From assembly GCA_001725155.1 (NCBI GenBank), contig MEFP01000016.1, positions 1 through 64,000 of the forward strand: DNA of 64,000 nt. Direction: 5' to 3'. Positions 37,383 to 46,112 of the stretch are shown here, piece by piece. The notes under the pieces are model-generated. The model did no database searches. It saw only the letters and a list, made by a program, of their open reading frames with translations, and had not been told where the DNA came from. The position numbers and the translations under genes are program-made. How positions within the stretch are numbered: position 1 is the first letter of the stretch; each line of letters opens with the position of its first letter. The DNA comes from Lysobacteraceae bacterium SCN 69-320. Its GTDB lineage: Bacteria > Pseudomonadota > Gammaproteobacteria > Xanthomonadales > Rhodanobacteraceae.

Positions 37383-37631
37383 GCACGCACGGCGCTGCGA
37401 CGCGCGGGCCCGCCACGACGCGCCGCAGTCTGCCGCCCGGCCGCCGGGATTCGCGCCGCCAGGGCTCGTCCCGGAAGTCTGCCGCTCAAGCCGCCGCAGG
37501 TATCCGGCCGGCGCAACGCCCCTGCGCCGCGCCGGCAGCCCGTCAAACACCGCCGGCTTACGCGCTATTCCGCGCTTCCTTACAATGACGCCTTTGCGCC
37601 GCTCGCGCGCCCCTCGTCCGGAGTCGTCTGC

Positions 37632-38399
37632 ATGGAACTGAATCAGGTCAAGGCCGTCATCACCGGCGGCGTTTCGGGACTGGGCCTCGCGGTCGCCCGG
37701 CATATCGTCGCCGCCGGCGGCGCCGTCGCGCTGCTGGACGTCAACGACGACAAGGGCGCTGCCGCAGTCGCCGAACTCGGCACCAAGGCACACTACTTCC
37801 GCACCGACGTGACCAGCGAGGAAGCCGTCGTCGCCAATCTCAAGGCCGCCAGCGAAGCGCTGGGCGGGCTCAACGCGGCAATCAGCTGCGCCGGCATCCT
37901 CGGCGCCGGCCGCGTGCTCGGCAAGGAAGCGCCGATGCCGCTGAAAACGTTCGCGACCACGGTCATGGTCAACCTCGTGGGTTCGTTCAACGTCGCCAAG
38001 GGCGCGGCCGATCTCATGCAGCACAACGCGCCGGGCGAGGACGGCGAGCGCGGCGTCATCGTCAATACCGCGTCGATTGCCGCCTTCGAAGGCCAGATCG
38101 GCCAGGCCGCCTACTCCGCTTCCAAGGGCGGCGTCGTCGCCATGACCCTGCCGATGGCGCGCGAGTTCGCCCGCATCGGCGTACGGGTGATGACCGTCGC
38201 GCCGGGCGTGTTCCATACGCCGATGGTCGAGGGCATGCCGGAAAACGTATATCAGTCGCTTTGTGCACAGGTTCCGTATCCGTCGCGCCTGGGCAAGCCC
38301 GAGGAATTCGCCGCGACGGTCGCCTTCATCCTGCAGAACCGCTACCTCAACGGCGAGACGATCCGCGTCGACGGCGCGATCCGTCTGCAACCGAAGTAA
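37632..38399 (+). CDS. Short-chain dehydrogenase, 3-hydroxyacyl-CoA dehydrogenase type II-like
   Basis: 255 residues. The NAD-binding TGGVSGLG near residue 13 and DVN acidic residue after beta2 suggest NAD(H) use. The catalytic set is Ser in NTASIAAFEG and Tyr/Lys in AAYSASKGG, with NPxS-like loop residues after PGVFHTPM. The insertion between beta4 and alpha4 and the ending RLGKPEEFAATVAFILQNRY match HSD10/FadB2x-type enzymes that oxidise 3-hydroxyacyl-CoA or branched-chain intermediates. The substrate is inferred from this pattern only. Confidence 0.85.
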   Translation: MELNQVKAVITGGVSGLGLAVARHIVAAGGAVALLDVNDDKGAAAVAELGTKAHYFRTDVTSEEAVVANLKAASEALGGLNAAISCAGILGAGRVLGKEAPMPLKTFATTVMVNLVGSFNVAKGAADLMQHNAPGEDGERGVIVNTASIAAFEGQIGQAAYSASKGGVVAMTLPMAREFARIGVRVMTVAPGVFHTPMVEGMPENVYQSLCAQVPYPSRLGKPEEFAATVAFILQNRYLNGETIRVDGAIRLQPK

Positions 38400-38461
38400 G
38401 CAGGGCCGCGTTCGCCCCCGCCATCGCCATCGCCAAGTCCCGCCGCGCACCTGCACGGATT

Positions 38462-38492
38462 CGCCGAACGCCTGCGCCGCCGGCGTTCGGCG
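38462..38492. terminator. Hairpin between SDR and efpL
   Basis: Perfect 11-bp arms CGCCGAACGCC (38462-38472) and GGCGTTCGGCG (38482-38492) with a 9-nt loop. It is 63 bp after the SDR stop codon and 64 bp before the efpL start, so it is likely the SDR terminator. There is no T-tract. Confidence 0.45.
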
Positions 38493-38555
38493 GCTTCTCG
38501 AATCGAGGCGCGGCCGCGGCGCGAAAACCGCATCATCCAGAGATCCCCTGATCCC

Positions 38556-39119
38556 ATGAAAGCCAGCGAAATCAAGAAAGGCAACGTCGTCGAGCACGAC
38601 GGCAAGGTCTACCAGATCCGCGACATCGAACGCAGCTCGCCGCAGGGTCGCGGCGGCAACGTGACCTATCGCTTCAGCATGTATACGGTACCCGGCGGGC
38701 AGAAGCTGGACCTCAGCCTGCGTGCCGAGGACGACCTGCGCGAAGTCGAGCTGTCACGCCGCCAGGCGACCTACTCCTACCGCGAAGGCGATACCTTCGT
38801 GTTCATGGACGCCGAGGACTACACCCAGTACATGCTCGATGCGAGCGCGCTCGGCGACGCCGCCGGCTTCGTCATCGACGGCATGGAAGCCTGTTATGTG
38901 CAGCTCATCGAGGACCAGCCCGTCGCCGTGCAGCTGCCGCCGACCGTGACCCTGACCGTCGTCGACACGGCGCCGGAAATGAAGGGCGCGACCGCCACGA
39001 AGCGGCCCAAGCCGGCCAAGCTCGAAACCGGCATCGAAATCCTCGTGCCGGAATACGTCGTCAACGGCTCGCGCATTCTCGTGAGCACCGTGACCGGCGA
39101 GTACTCGGGCCGCGAATAA
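38556..39119 (+). CDS. efpL: EF-P-like translation factor EfpL (YeiP)
   Basis: 187 residues in three EF-P domains (about 1-65, 66-128, 129-187). EF-P-type factors bind the ribosome at the E site and rescue stalling at proline or similar motifs. Canonical EF-P has a modified Lys at residue 34; this protein instead has a longer loop [13 protein letters not shown] with an Arg at the tip, the mark of the YeiP/EfpL subgroup, which needs no modification. It ends [14 protein letters not shown]. Function is drawn from the family. A canonical efp is not in this window. Confidence 0.92.
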   Translation: MKASEIKKGNVVEHDGKVYQIRDIERSSPQGRGGNVTYRFSMYTVPGGQKLDLSLRAEDDLREVELSRRQATYSYREGDTFVFMDAEDYTQYMLDASALGDAAGFVIDGMEACYVQLIEDQPVAVQLPPTVTLTVVDTAPEMKGATATKRPKPAKLETGIEILVPEYVVNGSRILVSTVTGEYSGRE

Positions 39120-39320
39120 GCGATTGCGCTCGATGGCTGCCGTAGCGAGTTGCGGCAGCCGCCCGATACCGTCGTCCTGCGCGCGCAGCCCGGCGCGAGC
39201 GGATTACGGCAATCCGACCGACATCGGGCGCAGCAACGTCGTCATGCCGCGACGGCCGGCAACGCGGCAGCCGTTTTCCGGAAAATTCGCCGCCTCCCCG
39301 GCACGGGGCGAGACGCAATC

Positions 39321-39902
39321 TCAGGCCCGGGCGAGCCATTTGCGCGCCATGCGCTGCAGCGATTCGTCGTAGTCGGGCGAACCGACCATCGCGGCGATGT
39401 CGCGCCAGGCCAGCGCCAGCGATTCCTCGCTGACCGCGAATTGCTCGTCGCCGCAACATTGCACGACATAGCGCAGGTCGTAATGCCAGTGGCCCGGCAC
39501 GCCGCCGTGATCGGGGATCCAGTGGCAGTCGAGATCGAACACGTCCGGCTCGATCGTGAGCTCGCGCAGCCCGGATTCCTCTTCGGCTTCGCGCAGCGCG
39601 ACGGCGACCAGATCGACGTCGCCGTCCGCATGACCGCCGAGCTGCAGCCAGCGCTGCAGCTTGCGATGATGAGTCAGCAATACGCGCCGACCGTCACCGC
39701 TGACCAGCCAGGCCGCGCCGGTCAGATGACCGATCGCGAGTTCGCGCTCGGCCGCGTCGGCATGGCGCTGCATGAAATCGCGGAACTGCGCGATGCTTGC
39801 CGCCTCGTCGACATGACGGATGGCATACGCATCAAGCTCGCGCAGCCAGTTTCGCTGCCAGGCCGTCAATTCAGGCGGAGTGGTGTCGCCGGTTTCGCTC
39901 AT
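39321..39902 (-). CDS. NUDIX hydrolase
   Basis: 193 residues. The Nudix box is GGHADGDVDLVAVALREAEE followed by ESGL; its first Glu position is Val, a change I recall in this subgroup, while the core REAEEESG that binds metal is intact. N-terminal helices (TAWQRNWLRELDAYAIRHVD) precede the catalytic fold. The substrate is likely a nucleoside diphosphate derivative but is unknown. It is divergent from the amino-acid permease gene; only 152 bp separate the two start codons. Confidence 0.87.
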   Translation of the reverse strand: MSETGDTTPPELTAWQRNWLRELDAYAIRHVDEAASIAQFRDFMQRHADAAERELAIGHLTGAAWLVSGDGRRVLLTHHRKLQRWLQLGGHADGDVDLVAVALREAEEESGLRELTIEPDVFDLDCHWIPDHGGVPGHWHYDLRYVVQCCGDEQFAVSEESLALAWRDIAAMVGSPDYDESLQRMARKWLARA

Positions 39903-40054
39903 CGGGGGCGCTTGCTGGCCTAGGGTGGGTCGCGTATTTTAGCGCGGTTTGTGTCGTGCCCCGTCTCGTGGCGCGAAAGCATGCCAGGCTTCGCAGGCAG
40001 ACAGCTGCTGATGGCGCCGGGTCCCAGCAAGAAAAATATGTGGGAGGGGATGCA

Positions 40055-41536
40055 ATGATTTTCTGGCGCGTAAAGCCGCTCGACCAGATCCTGGAAACCG
40101 CAGAAAAGAAAGGCCTCAAGCGTCAGCTCGGCGCGCTGCAACTGACCATGCTCGGCATCGGTGCGATCATCGGCACCGGTATTTTCGTGTTGACGGCCGA
40201 GGCGGCGCAGAAGGCCGGTCCCGGCATGATGATCGCGTTCGTGATCGCGGCCGTGGTCTGCGGCCTCGCCGCGCTGGCCTATGCGGAACTCGCCTCGATG
40301 GTGCCGGTTTCCGGCTCCGCCTATACCTATACCTATGCAGTGCTCGGTGAAGCGCTGGCCTGGATCGTCGGCTGGGCACTCGTGCTCGAATACGCGGTCG
40401 CCGCCGGTGCCGTGGCCGTCGGCTGGTCGGGCTACGTCAACGGCCTGTTGAATGCCGCCAATCTCAGTCTGCCGCCCTTCCTGCAGACCGGCCCACTCAA
40501 CGGCGGTGGCTTCAATCTGCTGGCCTGCCTGATCTCGCTGGTCATCACCGGCCTGCTCATCATCGGCACTTCCAAGAGCGCCTGGGTCAACGCCGTACTC
40601 GTGACCATCAAGATCGCGGCGCTCATTGCGTTCGTGATCATCGCCGTGCCGGCCGCCAAGGCGCCGAACTTCGAACCGTTCATGCCGACCGGCTGGGGCA
40701 CGCCCATGGGCGGCATCGGCGTGCTCGGCGCGGCCGCGTCGATCTTCTTCGCCTACGTCGGCTTCGACGCCGTGTCGACCGCCGCGGAAGAAACCAAGAA
40801 CCCGAACCGCAACATTCCGATCGGCCTGATCGGCTCGCTCGCGGTCTGCACGATCTTCTACCTGCTGGTCGGCTACGGTGCGGTCGGCGCCGCCGGCGCA
40901 CAGCCGCTCTACGACGCGGCCGGCAAGCTGCTCGAACCGGGTACCGACGCGATGGCTGCGGCCTGCATCAACTCCACCGTGCTGGTCTGCAGCAACGAGC
41001 CGCTGGCTCACGTCCTGCGCTCGCTGGACCACAACACCGTCGCCTATCTCGTCGGCATGGCCGCCAGCCTCGCCCTGCCCTCGGTCATCCTGATGATGAT
41101 CTACGGCCAGACCCGTATCTTCTTCGTGATGTCGCGCGACGGCCTGCTGCCGGAAGTCTGCTCCCGGGTGCATCCGACCTTCCACACGCCGCACGTCATC
41201 ACGATGATCACCGGCGTGTTCGTGTCGCTGTTCGCGGCGCTGTTCCCGGTCGGCATCCTGGCCGACATCTCCAACTCGGGCACCTTGTTCGCGTTCGTCA
41301 TGGTGGCCGTCGGCGTGATGATCCTGCGCCGCACCCAGCCCGGCCGTGCGCGTCCGTTCCGCACGCCGCTGGTCTGGCTGGTCTGCCCGCTGGCCGTGCT
41401 CGGCTGCCTTCTGCTGTTCGTGAACCTGTCGATGAAGGCGCTGATCGTCTTCAGCTGCTGGACCGTCGTCGGCCTGGTCGTCTACTTCGCCTATGGCCTG
41501 CGCAACAGCGAGCTGGGTCGCCGCAATAACGGCTGA
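40055..41536 (+). CDS. APC-superfamily amino acid permease
   Basis: 493 residues from ATG 40055, with GGGAGGGG six bases upstream; the frame is open upstream but not coding-like. Twelve to thirteen transmembrane helices are visible. The first has the APC substrate-binding GIGAIIGTGIFVLTAEAA; a second landmark is FFAYVGFDAVSTAAEETKNP. The N-terminus (WRVKPLDQILETAEKKGLKR) matches the CAT/YfnA-type cationic amino acid permeases. It follows a monocistronic layout with a strong terminator hairpin. Confidence 0.93.
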   Translation: MIFWRVKPLDQILETAEKKGLKRQLGALQLTMLGIGAIIGTGIFVLTAEAAQKAGPGMMIAFVIAAVVCGLAALAYAELASMVPVSGSAYTYTYAVLGEALAWIVGWALVLEYAVAAGAVAVGWSGYVNGLLNAANLSLPPFLQTGPLNGGGFNLLACLISLVITGLLIIGTSKSAWVNAVLVTIKIAALIAFVIIAVPAAKAPNFEPFMPTGWGTPMGGIGVLGAAASIFFAYVGFDAVSTAAEETKNPNRNIPIGLIGSLAVCTIFYLLVGYGAVGAAGAQPLYDAAGKLLEPGTDAMAAACINSTVLVCSNEPLAHVLRSLDHNTVAYLVGMAASLALPSVILMMIYGQTRIFFVMSRDGLLPEVCSRVHPTFHTPHVITMITGVFVSLFAALFPVGILADISNSGTLFAFVMVAVGVMILRRTQPGRARPFRTPLVWLVCPLAVLGCLLLFVNLSMKALIVFSCWTVVGLVVYFAYGLRNSELGRRNNG

Positions 41537-41543
41537 GTCTGCT

Positions 41544-41574
41544 GCGACGGAGCCGGGTCGCCCGGCTCCGTCGC
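41544..41574 (+). terminator. Perfect 14-bp hairpin after the permease
   Basis: GCGACGGAGCCGGG (41544-41557) and CCCGGCTCCGTCGC (41561-41574) around a TCG loop, starting eight bases after the permease stop. It has no U-tract, but the stem is long and perfectly paired. Confidence 0.75.
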
Positions 41575-41833
41575 CCGCTCCGCGGCGCTTCCGCTCGCCC
41601 ATCCGGCGGATCTCCCTGCCTGATCAAGCACTTGGCGCTCGCCGTCGAGCTCGCCAGGTGGGCCCTCCGTTCCTGGCGCCGACGCCCTTTGCACTCAACG
41701 ACTTAGCGAGGCATCGCGCAGTCGGGGCGGATTTGCTCACTGCCTATGCACAGTTTTCCCCCGGTCTACAAAATTTCTTCAAGACCTTGATCAAAAAAAA
41801 CATTGTGGCGAGCGCTCACAAGCAATCCACGGC

Positions 41834-41842
41834 TTATCCACA
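41834..41842. other. Perfect DnaA-box sequence
   Basis: TTATCCACA occurs at 41834-41842, and a near match CTATGCACA at 41744-41752. They fall in a gene-free stretch (41575-42124) with a relatively AT-rich patch (41755-41830). No dnaA, dnaN, gyrB or further boxes are seen, so it is more like a titration or regulatory site than an origin. It may be chance. Confidence 0.35.
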
Positions 41843-41929
41843 GCCCGGCGTTAGCTCGGCGCCACGCCAGCGGTTATGATCAAGGTCCGCGGGAAATACA
41901 CTTGGCAGTGGGCCCCTCGGAATGCGGCT

Positions 41930-41973
41930 CGGATGCGTTCAGACGGGTTAGCTCCTCGGTCTGGACGCATCCG
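41930..41973. repeat. Inverted repeat upstream of mtnB
   Basis: CGGATGCGTTCAGAC (41930-41944) and GTCTGGACGCATCCG (41959-41973) pair over 15 positions with one G-T wobble and a 14-nt loop. It ends 152 bp before mtnB. Since a TATAGT-like -10 element lies closer to mtnB, it is probably upstream of that promoter; it could still be part of a longer leader if transcription starts earlier. Confidence 0.45.
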
Positions 41974-42124
41974 GGCAGCGACTTTCTCCTCCCGGGTTTC
42001 CGTTTCATCCCTCCCGATTTCCACTCCGACGACGTGCCGATCGCGGCATGTCGGCGATTCCGTTCGTCATCAACGCCGCGACAGCGCTCGGTTATAGTGA
42101 CCGCCCGCTCGCCACTGACTGCCC

Positions 42125-42766
42125 ATGACCGAACTGAAGCTTCCTGACGCCGACCGTCTTGCGCTGTGCGCGCGCGAAATCGCCGAAGCCGGCAAGGAAC
42201 TCGGCGCACGCGGCTGGACGCCGGCCACGAGCAGCAACTTCTCGCGGCGCTACGACGCCGGACACGTGGCCGTGACGATCTCGGGCCGCGACAAGGGCCA
42301 CCTCGGCATCGACGACGTCATGCTCGTCGACCTGGCCGGCCAGGCCGTCGGCACGACCACCCGGCCGTCGGCGGAAACCCTGCTGCACGTGCAGATCTAT
42401 CGCCGCGACCCGTCCGCCGGCGCCGTGCTGCACACGCATTCGCACAACCAGACCGTGGCCTCGCGCCTGTACGCCGCGCAGGGCCTGATCCGCTTCAGCG
42501 GCTTCGAACTGCAGAAGGCCATCAGCGGCTATACCACGCACGAGAGCGAACTCGACCTGCCGGTGTTCCCGAACACCCAGGACATGCCCGAGCTCGTCGC
42601 CCGCGTCGACGCCTGGCTCGATGCCGGCAAGCCGCTGTTCGGTTACTTGATAGACGGCCACGGCATCTATACCTGGGGCCGGGACATGGCCGAAGCCAAG
42701 CGGCATCTCGAAGCCTTCGAGTTCCTGCTGGCCGTCGAACTGGACCTGAGGAGACTGCGCGCATGA
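42125..42766 (+). CDS. mtnB: Methylthioribulose-1-phosphate dehydratase
   Basis: 213 residues, class II aldolase/adducin fold. It dehydrates methylthioribulose-1-phosphate to 2,3-diketo-5-methylthiopentyl-1-phosphate in the methionine salvage pathway. Zinc ligands appear in [14 protein letters not shown], and the acidic catalytic residue in [12 protein letters not shown] -10-like TATAGT lies at 42093-42098. It overlaps mtnD by 4 nt (ATGA), so the two are coupled. mtnA, mtnK and mtnP are not in the window. Confidence 0.95.
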   Translation: MTELKLPDADRLALCAREIAEAGKELGARGWTPATSSNFSRRYDAGHVAVTISGRDKGHLGIDDVMLVDLAGQAVGTTTRPSAETLLHVQIYRRDPSAGAVLHTHSHNQTVASRLYAAQGLIRFSGFELQKAISGYTTHESELDLPVFPNTQDMPELVARVDAWLDAGKPLFGYLIDGHGIYTWGRDMAEAKRHLEAFEFLLAVELDLRRLRA

Positions 42767-43311
42767 GCCGCCTGCGGATTTTCGCCGAAGACCGCCCCGA
42801 CCAACCGCTGCTGGACAGCGACGACCACACGCAGATCGCGCAGGCGCTGGCCGCGGTCGGCGTGCGCTTCGAACGCTGGGAAGCCGCGGCCGACATCGAG
42901 CCGGGCGCTGCATCCGAAACCGTCATTGCCGCCTATCGCCGCGACATCGACCGGCTCATGGGCAGCGAGGGCTACCAGGCCGTCGACGTGATCAGCCTGA
43001 ATCCCGATCACCCCGACAAGGCCGCGCTACGCCAGAAATTCCTCAGCGAGCACACTCACTCCGAGGACGAGGTGCGCTTCTTCGTCGCCGGCCGCGGCCT
43101 GTTCACCCTGCACCTGGACGACAAGGTCTACGAGGTGCTCTGCGTGCAGGGCGACCTGATCGGCGTGCCGGACGGCACGCGCCACTGGTTCGACATGAGC
43201 GAGCAGCCCTACTTCGTCGCGATCCGTCTGTTCACGAACAAGGAAGGCTGGGTCGCCAACTTCACCGGCAGCGACATCGCGGGACGCTTCCCACGACTGC
43301 AAGCCGCCTGA
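42763..43311 (+). CDS. mtnD: Acireductone dioxygenase
   Basis: 182 residues from ATG 42763. This cupin converts acireductone to the keto acid of methionine plus formate with Fe, or to an off-pathway product with Ni. Metal ligands are seen in [16 protein letters not shown] (His, His, Glu) and the later His in [11 protein letters not shown]. The N-terminal strand and length (family about 180) match. It is coupled to mtnB upstream; mtnC follows 54 bp later. Confidence 0.96.
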   Translation: MSRLRIFAEDRPDQPLLDSDDHTQIAQALAAVGVRFERWEAAADIEPGAASETVIAAYRRDIDRLMGSEGYQAVDVISLNPDHPDKAALRQKFLSEHTHSEDEVRFFVAGRGLFTLHLDDKVYEVLCVQGDLIGVPDGTRHWFDMSEQPYFVAIRLFTNKEGWVANFTGSDIAGRFPRLQAA

Positions 43312-43365
43312 TTTTCCCGTACTGCGCCGGCGCATCCGGCGACTGCAGCGGCCGAGCGAGAAACG

Positions 43366-44046
43366 ATGACACGCGCGATCCTGACCGACATCGAAGGCAC
43401 CACCAGTTCCATCAGCTTCGTCAAGGACGTGCTGTTCCCGTACGCGCGCGCGCACCTGGCCAGTTTCGTCGCCGAACACGGCGACGAGCCCGACGTCGCC
43501 CACTGGCTCGCAGCGACAGCGCAGGAAGCCGATCTCGACCCGAGCGACCGCGACGCCATCGTCGCGACCCTGCGCCGCTGGATCGACGAGGACCGCAAGG
43601 CTACGCCGCTGAAGGCGCTGCAGGGCATGATCTGGCTCGCCGGCTACCGCGACGGCGCCTATCAGGCCCACGTCTACCCGGAAGTCGCCGGCCGGCTGCG
43701 CGCGTGGAAGGCGCAGGGCCTGCCGCTGTACGTCTATTCCTCGGGCTCGGTACCGGCGCAGAAACTGTTCTTCCGCTACAGCGAGGCCGGCGATCTGTCG
43801 GCCCTGTTCGACGGCCATTTCGACACCGAGATCGGCGGCAAGCGCGAGGCGGATTCCTATGCGCGCATCAGCGCGGCGATCGGCGTCGCACCGGCCGACA
43901 TCCTGTTCCTGTCCGACATCGTCGAAGAGCTCGACGCGGCGCGCAGCGCCGGCCTGCAAACGACCTGGCTGTGCCGCGCGCCGCTGCAGTGCCCGGCCGG
44001 CAGTGCCCACCGCTGCGTGACCGATTTCGACGCGATCCGCGTCTGA
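43366..44046 (+). CDS. mtnC: Enolase-phosphatase E1
   Basis: 226 residues, HAD fold. It carries out both the enolisation and dephosphorylation that give acireductone from the diketo intermediate. Motif I is [20 protein letters not shown] (Asp nucleophile plus the Glu characteristic of E1 enzymes), motif II is [11 protein letters not shown], and motif III/IV are the Lys in GGKREADSY and [13 protein letters not shown]. It completes the mtnB-mtnD-mtnC set; a C13 peptidase gene starts only 13 bp downstream. Confidence 0.96.
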   Translation: MTRAILTDIEGTTSSISFVKDVLFPYARAHLASFVAEHGDEPDVAHWLAATAQEADLDPSDRDAIVATLRRWIDEDRKATPLKALQGMIWLAGYRDGAYQAHVYPEVAGRLRAWKAQGLPLYVYSSGSVPAQKLFFRYSEAGDLSALFDGHFDTEIGGKREADSYARISAAIGVAPADILFLSDIVEELDAARSAGLQTTWLCRAPLQCPAGSAHRCVTDFDAIRV

Positions 44047-44059
44047 TCCGGCGCCACCG

Positions 44060-45130
44060 ATGACGGGCCGCCGCCGCGTCCTGCCTCTACTGACCCTGCT
44101 GCTCGGCGCAGCACTCGGTTACGGCCTGCGCGACCGGCTGGTCCAGGACGAAGACCCGACGCCGCCGCCCGCGACCGAGACCGATTCCGACACCCTGCGC
44201 CGTCAGCTCGTGGAGACGCGGGCCTGGGTCGCGCGCTGGCTGCCGCAGCCGGCCGAAGCGACCGAGACCGAAGCGCCGGACTACAGCGCCGAGCGCGTGC
44301 TCTACGACCAGTACCGCCTCGTCGACGAAGCGCTCGCTCGCCTGCGGCCGCAGACGCCGGGCAAGACCGATCTGTATGTCGTGGCCTTCGCCGGCGACGG
44401 CGACGAGGACGTGTTCCGCAACGAAACCGAATATGCCGAGAAACTATTTTCCGAGCGCTTCGACGCCCGCGGCCACGTCGTCGTGCTGCAAAACAATCCG
44501 GCCACCGTGGAAACGCGGCCGCTGGCGACCTGGAGCAACCTCGAACTCGTGCTCGACGGCCTGCTCGAAAAGGCCCGCTTCGATCCCGACGAAGACATAC
44601 TGCTGCTGTTCCTGACCAGCCACGGCGACGCCGAGCACAATCTCTACGTCGGCATGGACGTGCTGCCGCTGGACTGGATAGGTGCGTCGGACCTGGCCGA
44701 GATTCTCAATGCGCGGCCGTTCCGCTGGCGCGTCGCCATCGTCTCGGCCTGCTATTCGGGCGGCTTCCTCGACGTGCTGAGGAATTCCACGAGCATGGTC
44801 ATCACCGCTTCGCGCGCCGACCGCACCTCGTTCGGCTGCGGCAGCGATTCGGACATCACGTTTTTCGGCAAGGCCTTCCTCGTCGACGGGCTGAACCAGA
44901 CCGACACGTTCCGCGGCGCGTTCGAGATCACGCGTCAGCTCGTCGCCGAATGGGAGGAGGCCGAAAAGCAGACCCCGTCGGAGCCGCAGATCGCGAGCAC
45001 GCCGCTGATCGAAGCCAAGCTCGCCCAGTGGCGCCAGGGCATACGCCTGGGCCCGCCGCAGCCGTTTCAGCCGGCCGGCGCCGCCTCGGGCGGCAGCGGA
45101 TCCTCCAGCGAGAAATCGACCAAGCAGTAG
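44060..45130 (+). CDS. Exported C13-family (legumain-like) caspase-fold peptidase
   Basis: 356 residues. The N-terminal helix (RRVLPLLTLLLGAALGYGL) is either a signal anchor or a signal peptide, so the rest is periplasmic. The caspase-like fold has the catalytic H188 in LLFLTSHGDAEHN and C231 in VSACYSGGFLDVL, the hallmark dyad of peptidase family C13. A preceding YVVAFAGDGDEDVF strand is typical of bacterial C13 proteins. The C-terminus is Gly/Ser-rich and low complexity. It lies 13 bp after mtnC, so may be co-transcribed, although no role in methionine salvage is evident. Its last 64 bases overlap, tail to tail, with the convergent Dph6-like gene. Confidence 0.85.
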   Translation: MTGRRRVLPLLTLLLGAALGYGLRDRLVQDEDPTPPPATETDSDTLRRQLVETRAWVARWLPQPAEATETEAPDYSAERVLYDQYRLVDEALARLRPQTPGKTDLYVVAFAGDGDEDVFRNETEYAEKLFSERFDARGHVVVLQNNPATVETRPLATWSNLELVLDGLLEKARFDPDEDILLLFLTSHGDAEHNLYVGMDVLPLDWIGASDLAEILNARPFRWRVAIVSACYSGGFLDVLRNSTSMVITASRADRTSFGCGSDSDITFFGKAFLVDGLNQTDTFRGAFEITRQLVAEWEEAEKQTPSEPQIASTPLIEAKLAQWRQGIRLGPPQPFQPAGAASGGSGSSSEKSTKQ

Positions 45131-45756
45131 CCGTCGGCGCGTTCCTGAGCGCCGGCCCGCAACCGCAGCGGCCGAGCGAAACACGGACCGTCGACCACAA
45201 TGCTGTGGTACTCGCCGGCCTCGCCGCAAAGATCAATGCCGGCGCGACGGAATTCGGCGATGACGTCCGCGTCGAGCGGTCGGCCGAGCAGATGCGCATC
45301 GAGCTTGTCCTCCTGCAGCGCGACGAGGCGCGTGACGAAGCCGGCGTCGAGGAATTCCTGCAGCAGGGCCTCGCGCGGTGCTTCCCACAGCGGATGCAGG
45401 CAGTCCAGCGCAAGCTCGGCACAGACACTGAGGCACCAGTCGCGATGGGCCTGGAGGTCAATGTCGCCGAACGCGACCGCGGTGATGCCGTCGACATCGC
45501 GCAGCTGCGCGAGGGCGGCACTGAAGTTGCGTCGATAGTCGCTCATGCCGGTCGCGACTTCGACCACGCGCAGCCCCATTGCCGCGGCCTGCGCACGCAG
45601 CACCTCGGGCCGCAGGCGGTGCGATCGCGTACGCGAGCCGTCGTCGAGCAGGGTCGTCACCAGCGCGGTCGGCGCGCCGCGCTCGCGCCAGAGCCGCCAG
45701 AGACTCAGCATCGAGTCCTTGCCGCCACTCCAGGACACTGCATAAGGTTGCCGCAT
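45067..45756 (-). CDS. Dph6-type adenine nucleotide alpha hydrolase
   Basis: 229 residues from ATG 45756. The PP-loop ATP-pyrophosphatase motif SWSGGKDSMLSLWRL is at the N-terminus, and the GEAGEYHSIVVDGP motif at about 190 marks the diphthine-ammonia ligase (Dph6/YdaO) family. Bacteria lack diphthamide, so the reaction is an amidation or thiolation of an unknown substrate. Its C-terminal 21 codons overlap the C13 gene on the other strand. It is alone on its strand here. Confidence 0.86.
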   Translation of the reverse strand: MRQPYAVSWSGGKDSMLSLWRLWRERGAPTALVTTLLDDGSRTRSHRLRPEVLRAQAAAMGLRVVEVATGMSDYRRNFSAALAQLRDVDGITAVAFGDIDLQAHRDWCLSVCAELALDCLHPLWEAPREALLQEFLDAGFVTRLVALQEDKLDAHLLGRPLDADVIAEFRRAGIDLCGEAGEYHSIVVDGPCFARPLRLRAGAQERADGYCLVDFSLEDPLPPEAAPAG

Positions 45757-45841
45757 CGCATCGCTTCCGCCGAAAAACGCAGGGTATCGCGAGACGGGAG
45801 CCCGCGCAGGCTTTCGGCAGACGCCGGTTGCGATGAGGCAG

Positions 45842-45868
45842 GTTGCGGTGAGCGCAGCGAACCGCAAC
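45842..45868. repeat. Short palindrome resembling dispersed Xanthomonadales repeats
   Basis: GTTGCGGT (45842-45849) and ACCGCAAC (45861-45868) flank GAGCGCAGCGA. The GAGCGCAGCGAA core with GC-rich inverted arms is like a short motif I recall being scattered in genomes of this group. It lies in the 356-bp gap between the Dph6-like gene and the GGDEF gene, where no gene was found. Confidence 0.4.
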
Positions 45869-46112
45869 GTCGCGATGCTGAATCCATGAGGAACCCCACG
45901 AACCCCGCACAGAACGTCGCGAGTCCCATCCGGGGACGATCACATGCGGCGTTTCACGGGACCTGCCTGCGCCATGTCATCGACGTTCCACGCTCGGCCG
46001 GCAAGGCCGCTTCGGCTCGTAGCCGGTTCGCCGCTTTCCGCCAGCCCTCGCCCATCGGGACAGCGATGTTGCGGTGCCTCAACCAGCGCGCCGTCTCCGC
46101 CGGCGCAACCTC

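Noticed and set aside
41834..41842. Origin of replication
   Set aside because: Only one perfect DnaA box is present; no dnaA/dnaN/gyrB context, AT-rich unwinding element or box cluster.
41880..42124. A SAM or SAH riboswitch upstream of mtnB
   Set aside because: The single hairpin does not resemble the conserved cores I know, and the likely -10 element lies downstream of it, near the start codon.
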